Below are positions 57,321 through 64,000 of a DNA stretch of 64,000 bases, in pieces. Both the position numbers and the translations under genes were made by a program. Position 1 is the stretch's first letter. Every line of letters begins with the position of its first letter. The stretch is from Streptomyces roseolus (GTDB lineage Bacteria > Actinomycetota > Actinomycetes > Streptomycetales > Streptomycetaceae). Below the pieces are notes generated by a model. That model saw nothing but the letters and a program-made list of their open reading frames with translations. It was not told the DNA's origin and did no database searches. The DNA is taken from positions 124,001 through 188,000 of the forward strand of contig NZ_BMTV01000003.1 in NCBI RefSeq assembly GCF_014649855.1, in the 5' to 3' direction.

Positions 57321-60236
57321 TTATTCGAGCAGCTCCGCGTACGAGCCCATGGCCAGGGCGATGTCCGCCTGGGCCCAGAACCGGTGGTAGGTGAAGACGG
57401 GGGCGGCGCCGCCCGCCAGGTAGGCCTCGATCTTCGGCCAGGCCGGGTCGTCCTGGTAGAAGGAGCGGATCGAGGCGAAGGTGGAGGTGTTGTTCACCGC
57501 GTCGCCGTTCGGCATGACGCCGGTCCAGCCGCTCGGCACGTACACCTGGTCGTCGAAGCGGTTGTAGTCGGCACGGGTCTCCTCGACGGCGATGCCGAGC
57601 GGGTCCTGGTGGTGCTCCCACATGCCGTCGAGGAGGGCCTTGGCGACCCGCTTGGCCTCCGCGTGGCCGGACTTGGCCGCGTAGTAGGTGAGGGTCTTGG
57701 CGTAGGCGGCGGCCACACCGACGTCGTTGGTGTAGTCGGCGACGGTGACGTGCAGGCCGTTGTTGGCACCGGGGTTCGCCGCGTTCCAGGTGTCGGGCGC
57801 GCCGGACCACTGGAGGGTGGACGGGATGCGGAAGGTGCCGTCGGGGTTGATGGTGGTCTTGGACAGCGCCCAGGAGACCCACTTGTCGAGGACGGTCTTC
57901 GCCTCGGCGTTGCCGGTCTGCTGGTAGTACTCGGCGACGCGCTCCATGGACCAGGCCTGGAAGCCGAACCACTGGTTCGACGCCGGGTCGTGGTAGACGG
58001 GCTTCTCGTCGTAGTACATGCCGTAGAAGGTGGGGGTGCCGGCCGGCGGGGTGGCGTAGCGGCCCTGCCAGCTGTTGGTGGCGCCGCCCGCGATGCCGCC
58101 CTCGCTGGACTGGAGCCAGCGGTAGAACTCCAGCTGCCGGTCGAGGCTGGTCGCCCAGTCCGCCTGGCCGGTCGCCGACTTGGGCTTGAGCGGGGCGTAC
58201 TCGCTGAGCGCGTACGCGGCGAGCGGGTTCTGGTAGCCGCTGTGGTTGTGGCTGGATCCGATCCGCCACGACCAGCCGGCGGAGGTGTCGACGGCTCCGC
58301 CCCAGGCGTAGTACCAGGACATCAGGTAGTGGGCGCTGTCCTTGCCGGTGCCGGCCGGGCAGGCGGTCGGGCCGACGCAGTTCCCGATCTTCTTGAAGTA
58401 CTTGTCGAACATGGCGTACCGCAGGTAGTCGCCCATCTTGGCGGCCTTGCCGACGGTGGCGGAGACCTGCGCGCCCTTGCCCTGCTCCTTGGCCCAGAGG
58501 TCGGCCCAGTAGGCGGCCTGGACGGCGCGGGCGTCGGCGTCGGGGGCGTTGGTGTACTTCCACTGCTTGGCGTAGGAGGCGTCCCCGGTGAAGATGTCGA
58601 GGTAGCCGTTCTTGCCGCCGTAGGAGAAGTTGTCGCAGGTCGGGTGGGTGACGGTCTCCCAGACGGACTCCTGCGGGCCGCGCTGGAAGGTGTTGATGTA
58701 CGAGGGGCCGGTCGCCGTCGGTCCCGCGGAGCACTTGCCGGGTTCGTTGCCGAAGCCGTAGACGTTGTCGACGTCCTGGATCCAGTGCATGCCGTAGATG
58801 TCGTCGGTGCCGTAGGCGCTCTTCAGCTCGGCCGCGATCGGGTCGGAGCCGGAGGTGACGCCGGAGTCCAGCCTCGCCGGGTACTGCGAGGGGAGGTCCC
58901 ACTCGGGGGCGTAGGTGGCCGGCTTCGAGGCGTTGTACGAGGAGTTCGTGGGCTGGTCGGCGTGGGTCGGGATCATGAACTTCTCCATGATGTCCCAGGC
59001 GCCGTTGAACTTGGTCCAGTCACCGGTGATCTTGCCGTACATGGCCTGGAGCCAGATGAGGTAGCTGTACGCCTCCGAGGTCGTCTCGTGCCCGTGGTCG
59101 GGGGCCTCGACGATCAGGGTCTCGACGGAGTGGTACGGGATGCCCTCGGGCGAGAAGTAGCCGTTGGCCGGGTTGGTGATCTTCCCGTAGAGGTCGAGGA
59201 AGCGCGCGTCGTAGGTGGAGTCCGCGGCGAGCTGGGTGGCCTGGACCTCGGCCTTGGCGTGGCCGGGGGCGCTCGCGGTGAAGACGGCGACGCCGGTGCC
59301 GGTCGCGGCGGCGGTGACGGTCACCTTCTGGGCGGTGTTCCAGTTCGCCGGGGTGAAGGTGAGCGTGGCCGGGGAGGCCGTCAGGCCGGTGTTCCCGGAG
59401 GTACGGGCCACGGTGACGGTGACGTTCGCCGCCGGGGCCTTCGACAGCTTGAGGTCGAAGGTGCCGGTGGAGCCCTGGCGGACGGCCAGCTGGCCCGGGC
59501 TGACGACGAGCGCGGGGCCCGCGGCGACGGTGATGCCGACCGGGGCGGACTCGCCGGAGGCGCCCTGGCTGTCGTACGCCTTGGCGTAGAGCGAGTGGGC
59601 GCCGGTGGCGAGGCCGGCGGCGCTGTACGTGAACGGCGCGGTGGTGTCGGTGCCGAGGAGGGTCGTGTCGCTGTAGAACTCGACCTTGTCGACGGTGGCG
59701 CCGTCGGCCGCGGCGGCGGTGGCGGCGAGCGGGACGGCGTCGCCCTGGGCGTAGACCGCGCCGGCGGCGGGGCTGGTGAGGACGGCGACCGGCGGCTGGT
59801 GGGCCCCGGCGCACAGGGTGCCGTTGACGGCGAAGTTCGTCGGGGCGGTGTTGGCCCCGCTGTAGGTGAACTGGCCGCCGGCGGTGACGGCGGCGCCGGC
59901 GGCGATCGTGCCGTTCCAGCCGGCGTTGGTGACGGTGACGTTCTTGCCGGACTGGGACCAGACCCCGCTCCAGCCGTTGGTGAGCTTCTGGTCACCGGCG
60001 TAGGAGTAGGTGAGGGTCCAGCCGTCGATGGCGGCGGTGCCCCGGTTGGTGAGGGTGAGTTCGGCGGTGAAGCCCGAACCCCAGTCGTTGGTCTTGTAGT
60101 CGACGCTGCACGCGAGGGCGGCGGCCTGCGCGGTGCCGGCCCCGGCACCGGCGGCCAGCAGGCCGAGGGGGAGCGCGAGCGCGGCGGTCAGGGCGGTCAG
60201 GTGCCTGCGTGGGCGGCGTGGTCTCAGGCGTTGCAT
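57321..60236 (-). CDS. GH48 processive cellulase with N-terminal CBM2 (971 aa)
   Basis: Secreted reducing-end cellobiohydrolase. After the signal peptide ([19 protein letters not shown]) come a family 2 cellulose-binding module ([20 protein letters not shown] ... LCAG, about 42-145), a bacterial Ig-like domain ([20 protein letters not shown]), a Calx-beta-like domain, and a complete GH48 catalytic domain from about residue 325 ([20 protein letters not shown] containing the acid Glu; [15 protein letters not shown]). ATG 60236 follows GAGGAGA. A perfect CebR box lies 120 bases upstream. Confidence 0.94.
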   Translation of the reverse strand: MQRLRPRRPRRHLTALTAALALPLGLLAAGAGAGTAQAAALACSVDYKTNDWGSGFTAELTLTNRGTAAIDGWTLTYSYAGDQKLTNGWSGVWSQSGKNVTVTNAGWNGTIAAGAAVTAGGQFTYSGANTAPTNFAVNGTLCAGAHQPPVAVLTSPAAGAVYAQGDAVPLAATAAAADGATVDKVEFYSDTTLLGTDTTAPFTYSAAGLATGAHSLYAKAYDSQGASGESAPVGITVAAGPALVVSPGQLAVRQGSTGTFDLKLSKAPAANVTVTVARTSGNTGLTASPATLTFTPANWNTAQKVTVTAAATGTGVAVFTASAPGHAKAEVQATQLAADSTYDARFLDLYGKITNPANGYFSPEGIPYHSVETLIVEAPDHGHETTSEAYSYLIWLQAMYGKITGDWTKFNGAWDIMEKFMIPTHADQPTNSSYNASKPATYAPEWDLPSQYPARLDSGVTSGSDPIAAELKSAYGTDDIYGMHWIQDVDNVYGFGNEPGKCSAGPTATGPSYINTFQRGPQESVWETVTHPTCDNFSYGGKNGYLDIFTGDASYAKQWKYTNAPDADARAVQAAYWADLWAKEQGKGAQVSATVGKAAKMGDYLRYAMFDKYFKKIGNCVGPTACPAGTGKDSAHYLMSWYYAWGGAVDTSAGWSWRIGSSHNHSGYQNPLAAYALSEYAPLKPKSATGQADWATSLDRQLEFYRWLQSSEGGIAGGATNSWQGRYATPPAGTPTFYGMYYDEKPVYHDPASNQWFGFQAWSMERVAEYYQQTGNAEAKTVLDKWVSWALSKTTINPDGTFRIPSTLQWSGAPDTWNAANPGANNGLHVTVADYTNDVGVAAAYAKTLTYYAAKSGHAEAKRVAKALLDGMWEHHQDPLGIAVEETRADYNRFDDQVYVPSGWTGVMPNGDAVNNTSTFASIRSFYQDDPAWPKIEAYLAGGAAPVFTYHRFWAQADIALAMGSYAELLE

Positions 60237-60355
60237 GCGGGTGGGTCTCCTCGCGGCTCGGGAGGTCGGTTGGTGCGAAGAGCGGGCCGTACGGAGCGCG
60301 TCGGTGGTGCGGGGAACGGGCCGTACGGGGGGTGCGTGAACAAGCCGTGAACCAG

Positions 60356-60369
60356 TGGGAGCGCTCCCA
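60356..60369. promoter_or_regulatory. CebR-type operator, perfect palindrome
   Basis: TGGGAGCGCTCCCA, the established Streptomyces cellulose-utilisation operator, extended by one further pair to 60355-60370. In front of the GH48 gene. Confidence 0.9.
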
Positions 60370-60488
60370 CTGTGCAAGCGTGACGCAACCACGTCAAGAT
60401 GCGTGAAGAGTCGAAGGCAAACGACGAGCAATTTCCCCAACTCCTCTTTTGCTTGGCCGCCGTTGGCGCTACGGTCTGCCCCGACCAG

Positions 60489-60502
60489 TGGGAGCGATTC
60501 CA
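60489..60502. promoter_or_regulatory. CebR-type operator, imperfect
   Basis: TGGGAGCGATTCCA, two changes from the palindrome, 14 bases after TACGGT and 50 bases before the decayed GH5 gene. Confidence 0.75.
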
Positions 60503-60551
60503 TCCAGTCGGCACGCCGTCAGGAGCGTGCCCTCGCTGCGAGGACTCGCTC

Positions 60552-61874
60552 ATGCGAAGACCCCCACGTCCCACCGCGCCGCTCGCAGGAGCGGCGGACA
60601 CGACGGCGAGCACCGCGCTCGCCGTCGTGGGTACGGCCCCAGGAGCCGCGGCCGCACCCGTCTGCACCGTGAAGCACTCGGTCGCCGGCCAGTGGACCGG
60701 GGGCTTCCGGGGTGCCGTCACCGACGACGGCACGGCGCTGAACGACTGGAGCCTCGGCTTCCCCTTCCCGGCCGGCCGGCAGGTCGGCCGGGGCCGGGGC
60801 GGCAAGTGGACCCGGTCCGGCGCCGCCGTGACCGTCGTCGACGGGGGCTGGAACGCCCGGCTCGGCTCCGGCGCGAAGGTGACGACGGGCTTCGTCGCCT
60901 CGTGGACGGGGTCCGACACGGCTCCGGCCTCCTTCACCCTCGACGGTGCGCCCCGCACCGTGGACGGGCCGACCGCACTGCCCGCCCGTACGCCTCCGAC
61001 CACCCCGCCCACGACTCCCCCGACCGACCCTCCGACCACACCACCCACCACCCCGCCCACGTCGCCGCCGCCCACCCCGGTCTCCGGCGCACCCGAACTC
61101 ACCGTCACCGGCGACAAGTTCACCGACCAGAACGGCGCGGTCCGCCGGCTCCTCGGCGTCAACCGCTCCGGCGGCGAGTTCATGTGCGCGCAGGGCCACG
61201 GCACCGGGGACGGTCCGGTCGACGACGCCTCCGTCGAGGCGATCGCCGACCGGAAAGCCGACACGGTCCGCATCCCCCTCGACGAGGAGTGCCGGGGCGA
61301 ACACCTTCAAGAACGACGAGCGGGTCGTCCTCGACCTCTTCAACGAGCCCCGTCCGGACCGGGCGACCTCCGACGCGACCCAGGCATGGACCTGCCGGCG
61401 CGACGGCGGCACCTGCCCCGGCATCGGGTACGAGGTCGCCGGCACGCAGGACCCGGTGGACGCGGTCCGCGCCACGGGAGCGAGGAACCTGATCCTCGTC
61501 CCGGCATCGCGTACTCCGACGACCTCAGCCGGTGGCTCACGTACCGCCCCACGGATCCGGCTGCCGACCTGGCCGCCGCCCGGCACGTCTACGACTTCGA
61601 CACCCGCTCCACCGAGACGTGCCGGAACGACACCCTCGCCCACGTGGCCGCCCACGTGGCCCTCCTCGCGGGCGAGATCGGTGAGAACACCTGCGGACAC
61701 GCGTTCGTCGACCGCGTCATGAAGTGGTTCGACGACCGCGGGCTCTCGTACCTGGGCCGGACCTGGAACACCTGGAACCGCGACTCCGGTCCCGCGCTGA
61801 TCACCTCGTACGACGGCACTCCCACCGCATTCGGCGCCGGGCCGCGCGACCACCTGCGCGCCCTCGCCCCGTGA
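60552..61874 (+). pseudogene. Decayed CBM2-GH5 cellulase gene
   Basis: It starts as a secreted cellulase: a CBM2 (VCTVKHSVAGQWTGGFRGAV ... APASFTLDGA), a Pro/Thr linker and the GH5 start LTVTGDKFTDQNGAVRRLLG to VRIPLDEEC. At about 61293-61298 the frame jumps: the next recognisable segment, in another frame, is NTFKNDERVVLDLFNEP, so about 70 residues of the barrel are missing. Near 61500 the frame shifts back: YSDDLSRWLTYRPTDPAADL, then AGEIGENTC and VMKWFDDRGLSYLG. Both catalytic Glu motifs remain but the product cannot fold normally. Confidence 0.9.
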
Positions 61875-61927
61875 CCCCCGTCGGTCCCGTACATCCGAAG
61901 AATCCCCAGAAAGGAACACCCACCCCC

Positions 61928-63664
61928 ATGAGCCGCACCAGCCGTACCGCCCTCCTGGCGGCCCTCGGCCTCATCGCAGCGTCCGGAGCGACCGCCACGG
62001 TCTTCGGCTCCACCGCCGGCGCAGCCACCCCCGGCTGCAAGGTGGACTACTCCGTCACCAACCAGTGGAGCACCGGCTTCGGCGCCAACGTCGTCGTCAC
62101 CAACACCGGTGACCCGACGTCCTCGTGGACCCTGGAGTGGTCCTACGCCGGCAACCAGCAGGTGACCCAGGGCTGGAACGCCACCATCACCCAGTCCGGC
62201 TCCGCCGTGACCGCCAAGAGCCTGTCCTACAACGGGGCGCTCGCCACCGGTGGTTCGACCTCCTTCGGCTTCAACGGTTCCTACAGCGGCACCAACGCGG
62301 TGCCCGCCACCTTCAAGCTGAACGGCGTCACCTGCAACACCGCCACCCAGCCGACGGACCCGCCGACCACGCCGCCCACCACCCCGCCGACGACCCCGCC
62401 CACGACGCCGGGCTCGAAGGCCGACAACCCGTACGCCGGAGCCAAGGTGTACGTCAACCCCGACTGGCGCGCCAAGGCCGAGGCCGAGCCGGGCGGCAGC
62501 CGGATCTCCAACCAGCCCACCGGCGTCTGGCTGGACCGCATCGCCGCCATCAACGGCACGCCCGGCGCCCGGGGCCTGCGCGCCCACCTCGACGAGGCCC
62601 TGGTGCAGAAGGGCTCCGGCGAGCTCGTCGTCCAGCTGGTCATCTACAACCTGCCCGGCCGCGACTGTGCCGCGCTCGCCTCCAACGGCGAGCTGGGCCC
62701 GACGGAGATCGACAAGTACAAGACGCAGTACATCGACCCGATCGCCGCGATCCTCGCCGACCCGAAGTACGCGGGCCTGCGGATCGTCACCACGGTCGAG
62801 ATCGACTCGCTCCCGAACCTCGTCACCAACGTCTCCGGACGCGACACCGCGACCGCGAACTGCGACGTGATGAAGGCGAACGGCAACTACATCAAGGGCG
62901 TCGGCTACGCGCTCAACAAGCTCGGCGCGATCCCGAACGTCTACAACTACGTCGACGCGGGCCACCACGGCTGGCTGGGCTGGGACTCCAACTTCGGTCC
63001 CTCCGCGGAGCTCTTCAAGACGGCCGCGACGGCCGAGGGCTCCACGGTCGCCAACGTCCACGGCTTCATCGTGAACACGGCCAACTACAGCGCCCTGAAG
63101 GAGGACAACTTCAAGGTCACCGACAGTGTGAACGGAACCTCCGTCCGCACGTCGAAGTGGATCGACTGGAACCAGTACACGGACGAGCTGTCCTACGCCC
63201 AGGCGATGCGCGACAAGCTCGTCTCGCTCGGCTTCGACAGCAAGCTCGGCATGCTGATCGACACCTCCCGCAACGGCTGGGGCGGCACCGCCCGGCCCAC
63301 CGGCCCGGGTGCCCTGACCAGCGTCGACACCTACGTGAACGGCGGCCGCTACGACCGCCGCATCCACCTCGGCAACTGGTGCAACCAGGCCGGCGCCGGT
63401 CTCGGCGAGCGGCCTCAGGCGGCTCCCGCCGCGGGCATCGACGCGTACGTCTGGATGAAGCCCCCGGGCGAGTCCGACGGCGCGTCGAAGGAGATCCCGA
63501 ACGACGAGGGCAAGGGCTTCGACCGCATGTGCGACCCGACCTACACGGGCAACGCCCGTAACGGCAACAGCATGTCCGGCGCCCTCCCCGACTCCCCCAT
63601 CGCCGGCCAGTGGTTCTCGGCCCAGTTCCAGGAGCTCATGAAGAACGCGCACCCCGCGCTGTAA
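61928..63664 (+). CDS. GH6 cellobiohydrolase with N-terminal CBM2 (578 aa)
   Basis: Secreted non-reducing-end exocellulase. Signal peptide (ALLAALGLIAASGATATVFG), CBM2 (CKVDYSVTNQWSTGFGANVV ... VTCN, about 37-138), a PTTPPTT linker and a GH6 domain with the catalytic Asp regions LVIYNLPGRDC, YVDAGHHGWLGW and LIDTSRNGWGG. The length matches the Cel6B exocellulase group. AAAGGA precedes the ATG. There is no operator in the 53-base gap upstream, so transcription probably comes from the CebR-controlled promoter before the decayed GH5 gene. Confidence 0.94.
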   Translation: MSRTSRTALLAALGLIAASGATATVFGSTAGAATPGCKVDYSVTNQWSTGFGANVVVTNTGDPTSSWTLEWSYAGNQQVTQGWNATITQSGSAVTAKSLSYNGALATGGSTSFGFNGSYSGTNAVPATFKLNGVTCNTATQPTDPPTTPPTTPPTTPPTTPGSKADNPYAGAKVYVNPDWRAKAEAEPGGSRISNQPTGVWLDRIAAINGTPGARGLRAHLDEALVQKGSGELVVQLVIYNLPGRDCAALASNGELGPTEIDKYKTQYIDPIAAILADPKYAGLRIVTTVEIDSLPNLVTNVSGRDTATANCDVMKANGNYIKGVGYALNKLGAIPNVYNYVDAGHHGWLGWDSNFGPSAELFKTAATAEGSTVANVHGFIVNTANYSALKEDNFKVTDSVNGTSVRTSKWIDWNQYTDELSYAQAMRDKLVSLGFDSKLGMLIDTSRNGWGGTARPTGPGALTSVDTYVNGGRYDRRIHLGNWCNQAGAGLGERPQAAPAAGIDAYVWMKPPGESDGASKEIPNDEGKGFDRMCDPTYTGNARNGNSMSGALPDSPIAGQWFSAQFQELMKNAHPAL

Positions 63665-63673
63665 CCCCTCACA

Positions 63674-63715
63674 GGGGGCGCCGTCCCGGCCCGGCGGGAC
63701 CGGGACGGCGCCCCC
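63674..63715 (+). terminator. Strong terminator of the GH6 gene
   Basis: GGGGGCGCCGTCCCGG (63674-63689) pairs perfectly with CCGGGACGGCGCCCCC (63700-63715), ten bases after the stop codon. Confidence 0.85.
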
Positions 63716-63730
63716 GTGGGGAAGCGACCA

Positions 63731-63763
63731 AGGCCGGACGGGCCCGGGAACCCCGTCCGGCCT
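63731..63763. terminator. Second hairpin, possibly bidirectional
   Basis: AGGCCGGACGGG (63731-63742) pairs with CCCGTCCGGCCT (63752-63763). It may end a minus-strand gene entering from beyond the window. Confidence 0.55.
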
Positions 63764-63823
63764 CTCGCGTGCCGTCCGCGGGGAGGTCGTTCCGCCGACG
63801 GGCCGCCCGGCGGCGGAACGCCC

Positions 63824-63958
63824 GGCGTCAGGGCGGCCGTCATCAGGACGCCCGTCGTCAGAACACTCATCGGCAGGACCGCCGCCGACAGGACGCCCGT
63901 CGACAGGACACCCATCGGCAGGACGCCCGTCATCAGGGCGACCGCCGGCAGCAGGCCG
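63824..63958. repeat. Tandem array of nine 15-bp units
   Basis: Nine imperfect copies of about GTCGGCAGGACGCCC in strict 15-base register (63824, 63839, 63854 and so on), the last one weak. On the minus strand it reads as pentapeptides of the GVLPT or GRPAD kind depending on frame. Confidence 0.85.
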
Positions 63959-64000
63959 CGCCGGCAGGCCCGGCAGCGGGCCCGTCAGCAGGACTCCCGC

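Larger units (their letters stand above)
60237..60551. other. Divergent cellulase control region
   Basis: 315 bases between the GH48 gene and the decayed GH5 gene, with a CebR-type box for each direction. Toward GH48, TTGACG (60397-60392) is a likely -35; toward GH5, TACGGT (60470-60475) is a likely -10. Confidence 0.6.
63665..64000. other. Right-end intergenic region with hairpins and 15-bp repeats
   Basis: 336 bases with no supported gene: two terminator-like hairpins, a third inverted repeat (GTTCCGCCG 63789-63797 with CGGCGGAAC 63811-63819) and a 15-bp tandem array running toward the edge. Confidence 0.6.

Noticed and set aside
63541..63933. 130-codon minus-strand frame covering the 15-bp repeats
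   Set aside because: Overlaps the 3' end of the GH6 gene and two terminator hairpins; the start codon falls within the repeat array.

Overview
The window is very GC-rich, with almost no TTA codons, frequent GTG starts and many 4-base ATGA/GTGA gene overlaps. Its regulator families (XRE/DUF5753 with DUF397, SigE-type ECF sigma, CebR-type cellulase boxes) are typical of actinomycetes. Everything points to a Streptomyces chromosome segment. I see no rRNA, tRNA, CRISPR array, phage or plasmid gene. Most of the 64 kb is a plant cell-wall catabolism island made of several sugar-uptake and glycan-hydrolysis units separated by ordinary genes.

Left unit (about 0.5-12.7 kb): a LacI-family repressor gene, a minus-strand operon for a solute-binding lipoprotein, two permeases, a GH42 beta-galactosidase and a GH95-type enzyme, and a divergent GH3 glycosidase. 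A perfect palindrome, TCGAAGCGCTTCGA, sits in front of the repressor gene and twice in the divergent promoter region. The enzyme set would fit xyloglucan side-chain removal (inference). A section of ordinary genes follows (12.8-20.7 kb): a lipoprotein, two MFS exporters (one paired with an ArsR regulator), a small inverted-repeat element, an Imm10-like protein, a PPOX/DUF397/XRE operon and a small secreted protein.

Pectin/arabinan unit (20.7-37 kb): a GH31 alpha-xylosidase faces a long plus-strand cluster. The cluster runs GntR, DapA-family enzyme, IlvD/Edd dehydratase, two permeases, Gfo/Idh oxidoreductase, DUF6807 protein, GH43, solute-binding protein, CE12 esterase, PL1 pectate lyase and CE8 pectinesterase. 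Nearly every junction overlaps. The dehydratase, DapA-like and Gfo/Idh combination suggests non-phosphorylative oxidation of a pectin-derived sugar (inference). Next come a PRC-barrel stress-type protein, a decayed lyase fragment, an ECF sigma factor with a membrane partner, a second LacI repressor closely related to the first, and a GH2 beta-galactosidase (37-43.8 kb). A DUF4328 protein, a two-component system and an ABC exporter occupy 43.8-48.3 kb.

Rhamnogalacturonan unit (48.3-56.6 kb, minus strand): CE12 esterase, a PL26-like exo-lyase, a YesL/DUF624 protein, two permeases and a solute-binding protein. The layout recalls the Bacillus yes cluster. The binding-protein promoter carries the same palindrome as the left unit, linking loci 50 kb apart. 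Cellulase unit (57.3-63.7 kb): a GH48 processive cellulase gene diverges from a decayed GH5 cellulase gene and an intact GH6 cellobiohydrolase gene. Both directions carry CebR-type TGGGAGCGCTCCCA boxes. None of the three importers has an ATPase gene here, so a shared ATPase such as MsiK is probably encoded elsewhere. Tandem repeats with periods of 21, 15, 8 and 6 bases lie in intergenic DNA at 52.2-52.7, 57.1-57.2 and 63.8-64.0 kb.
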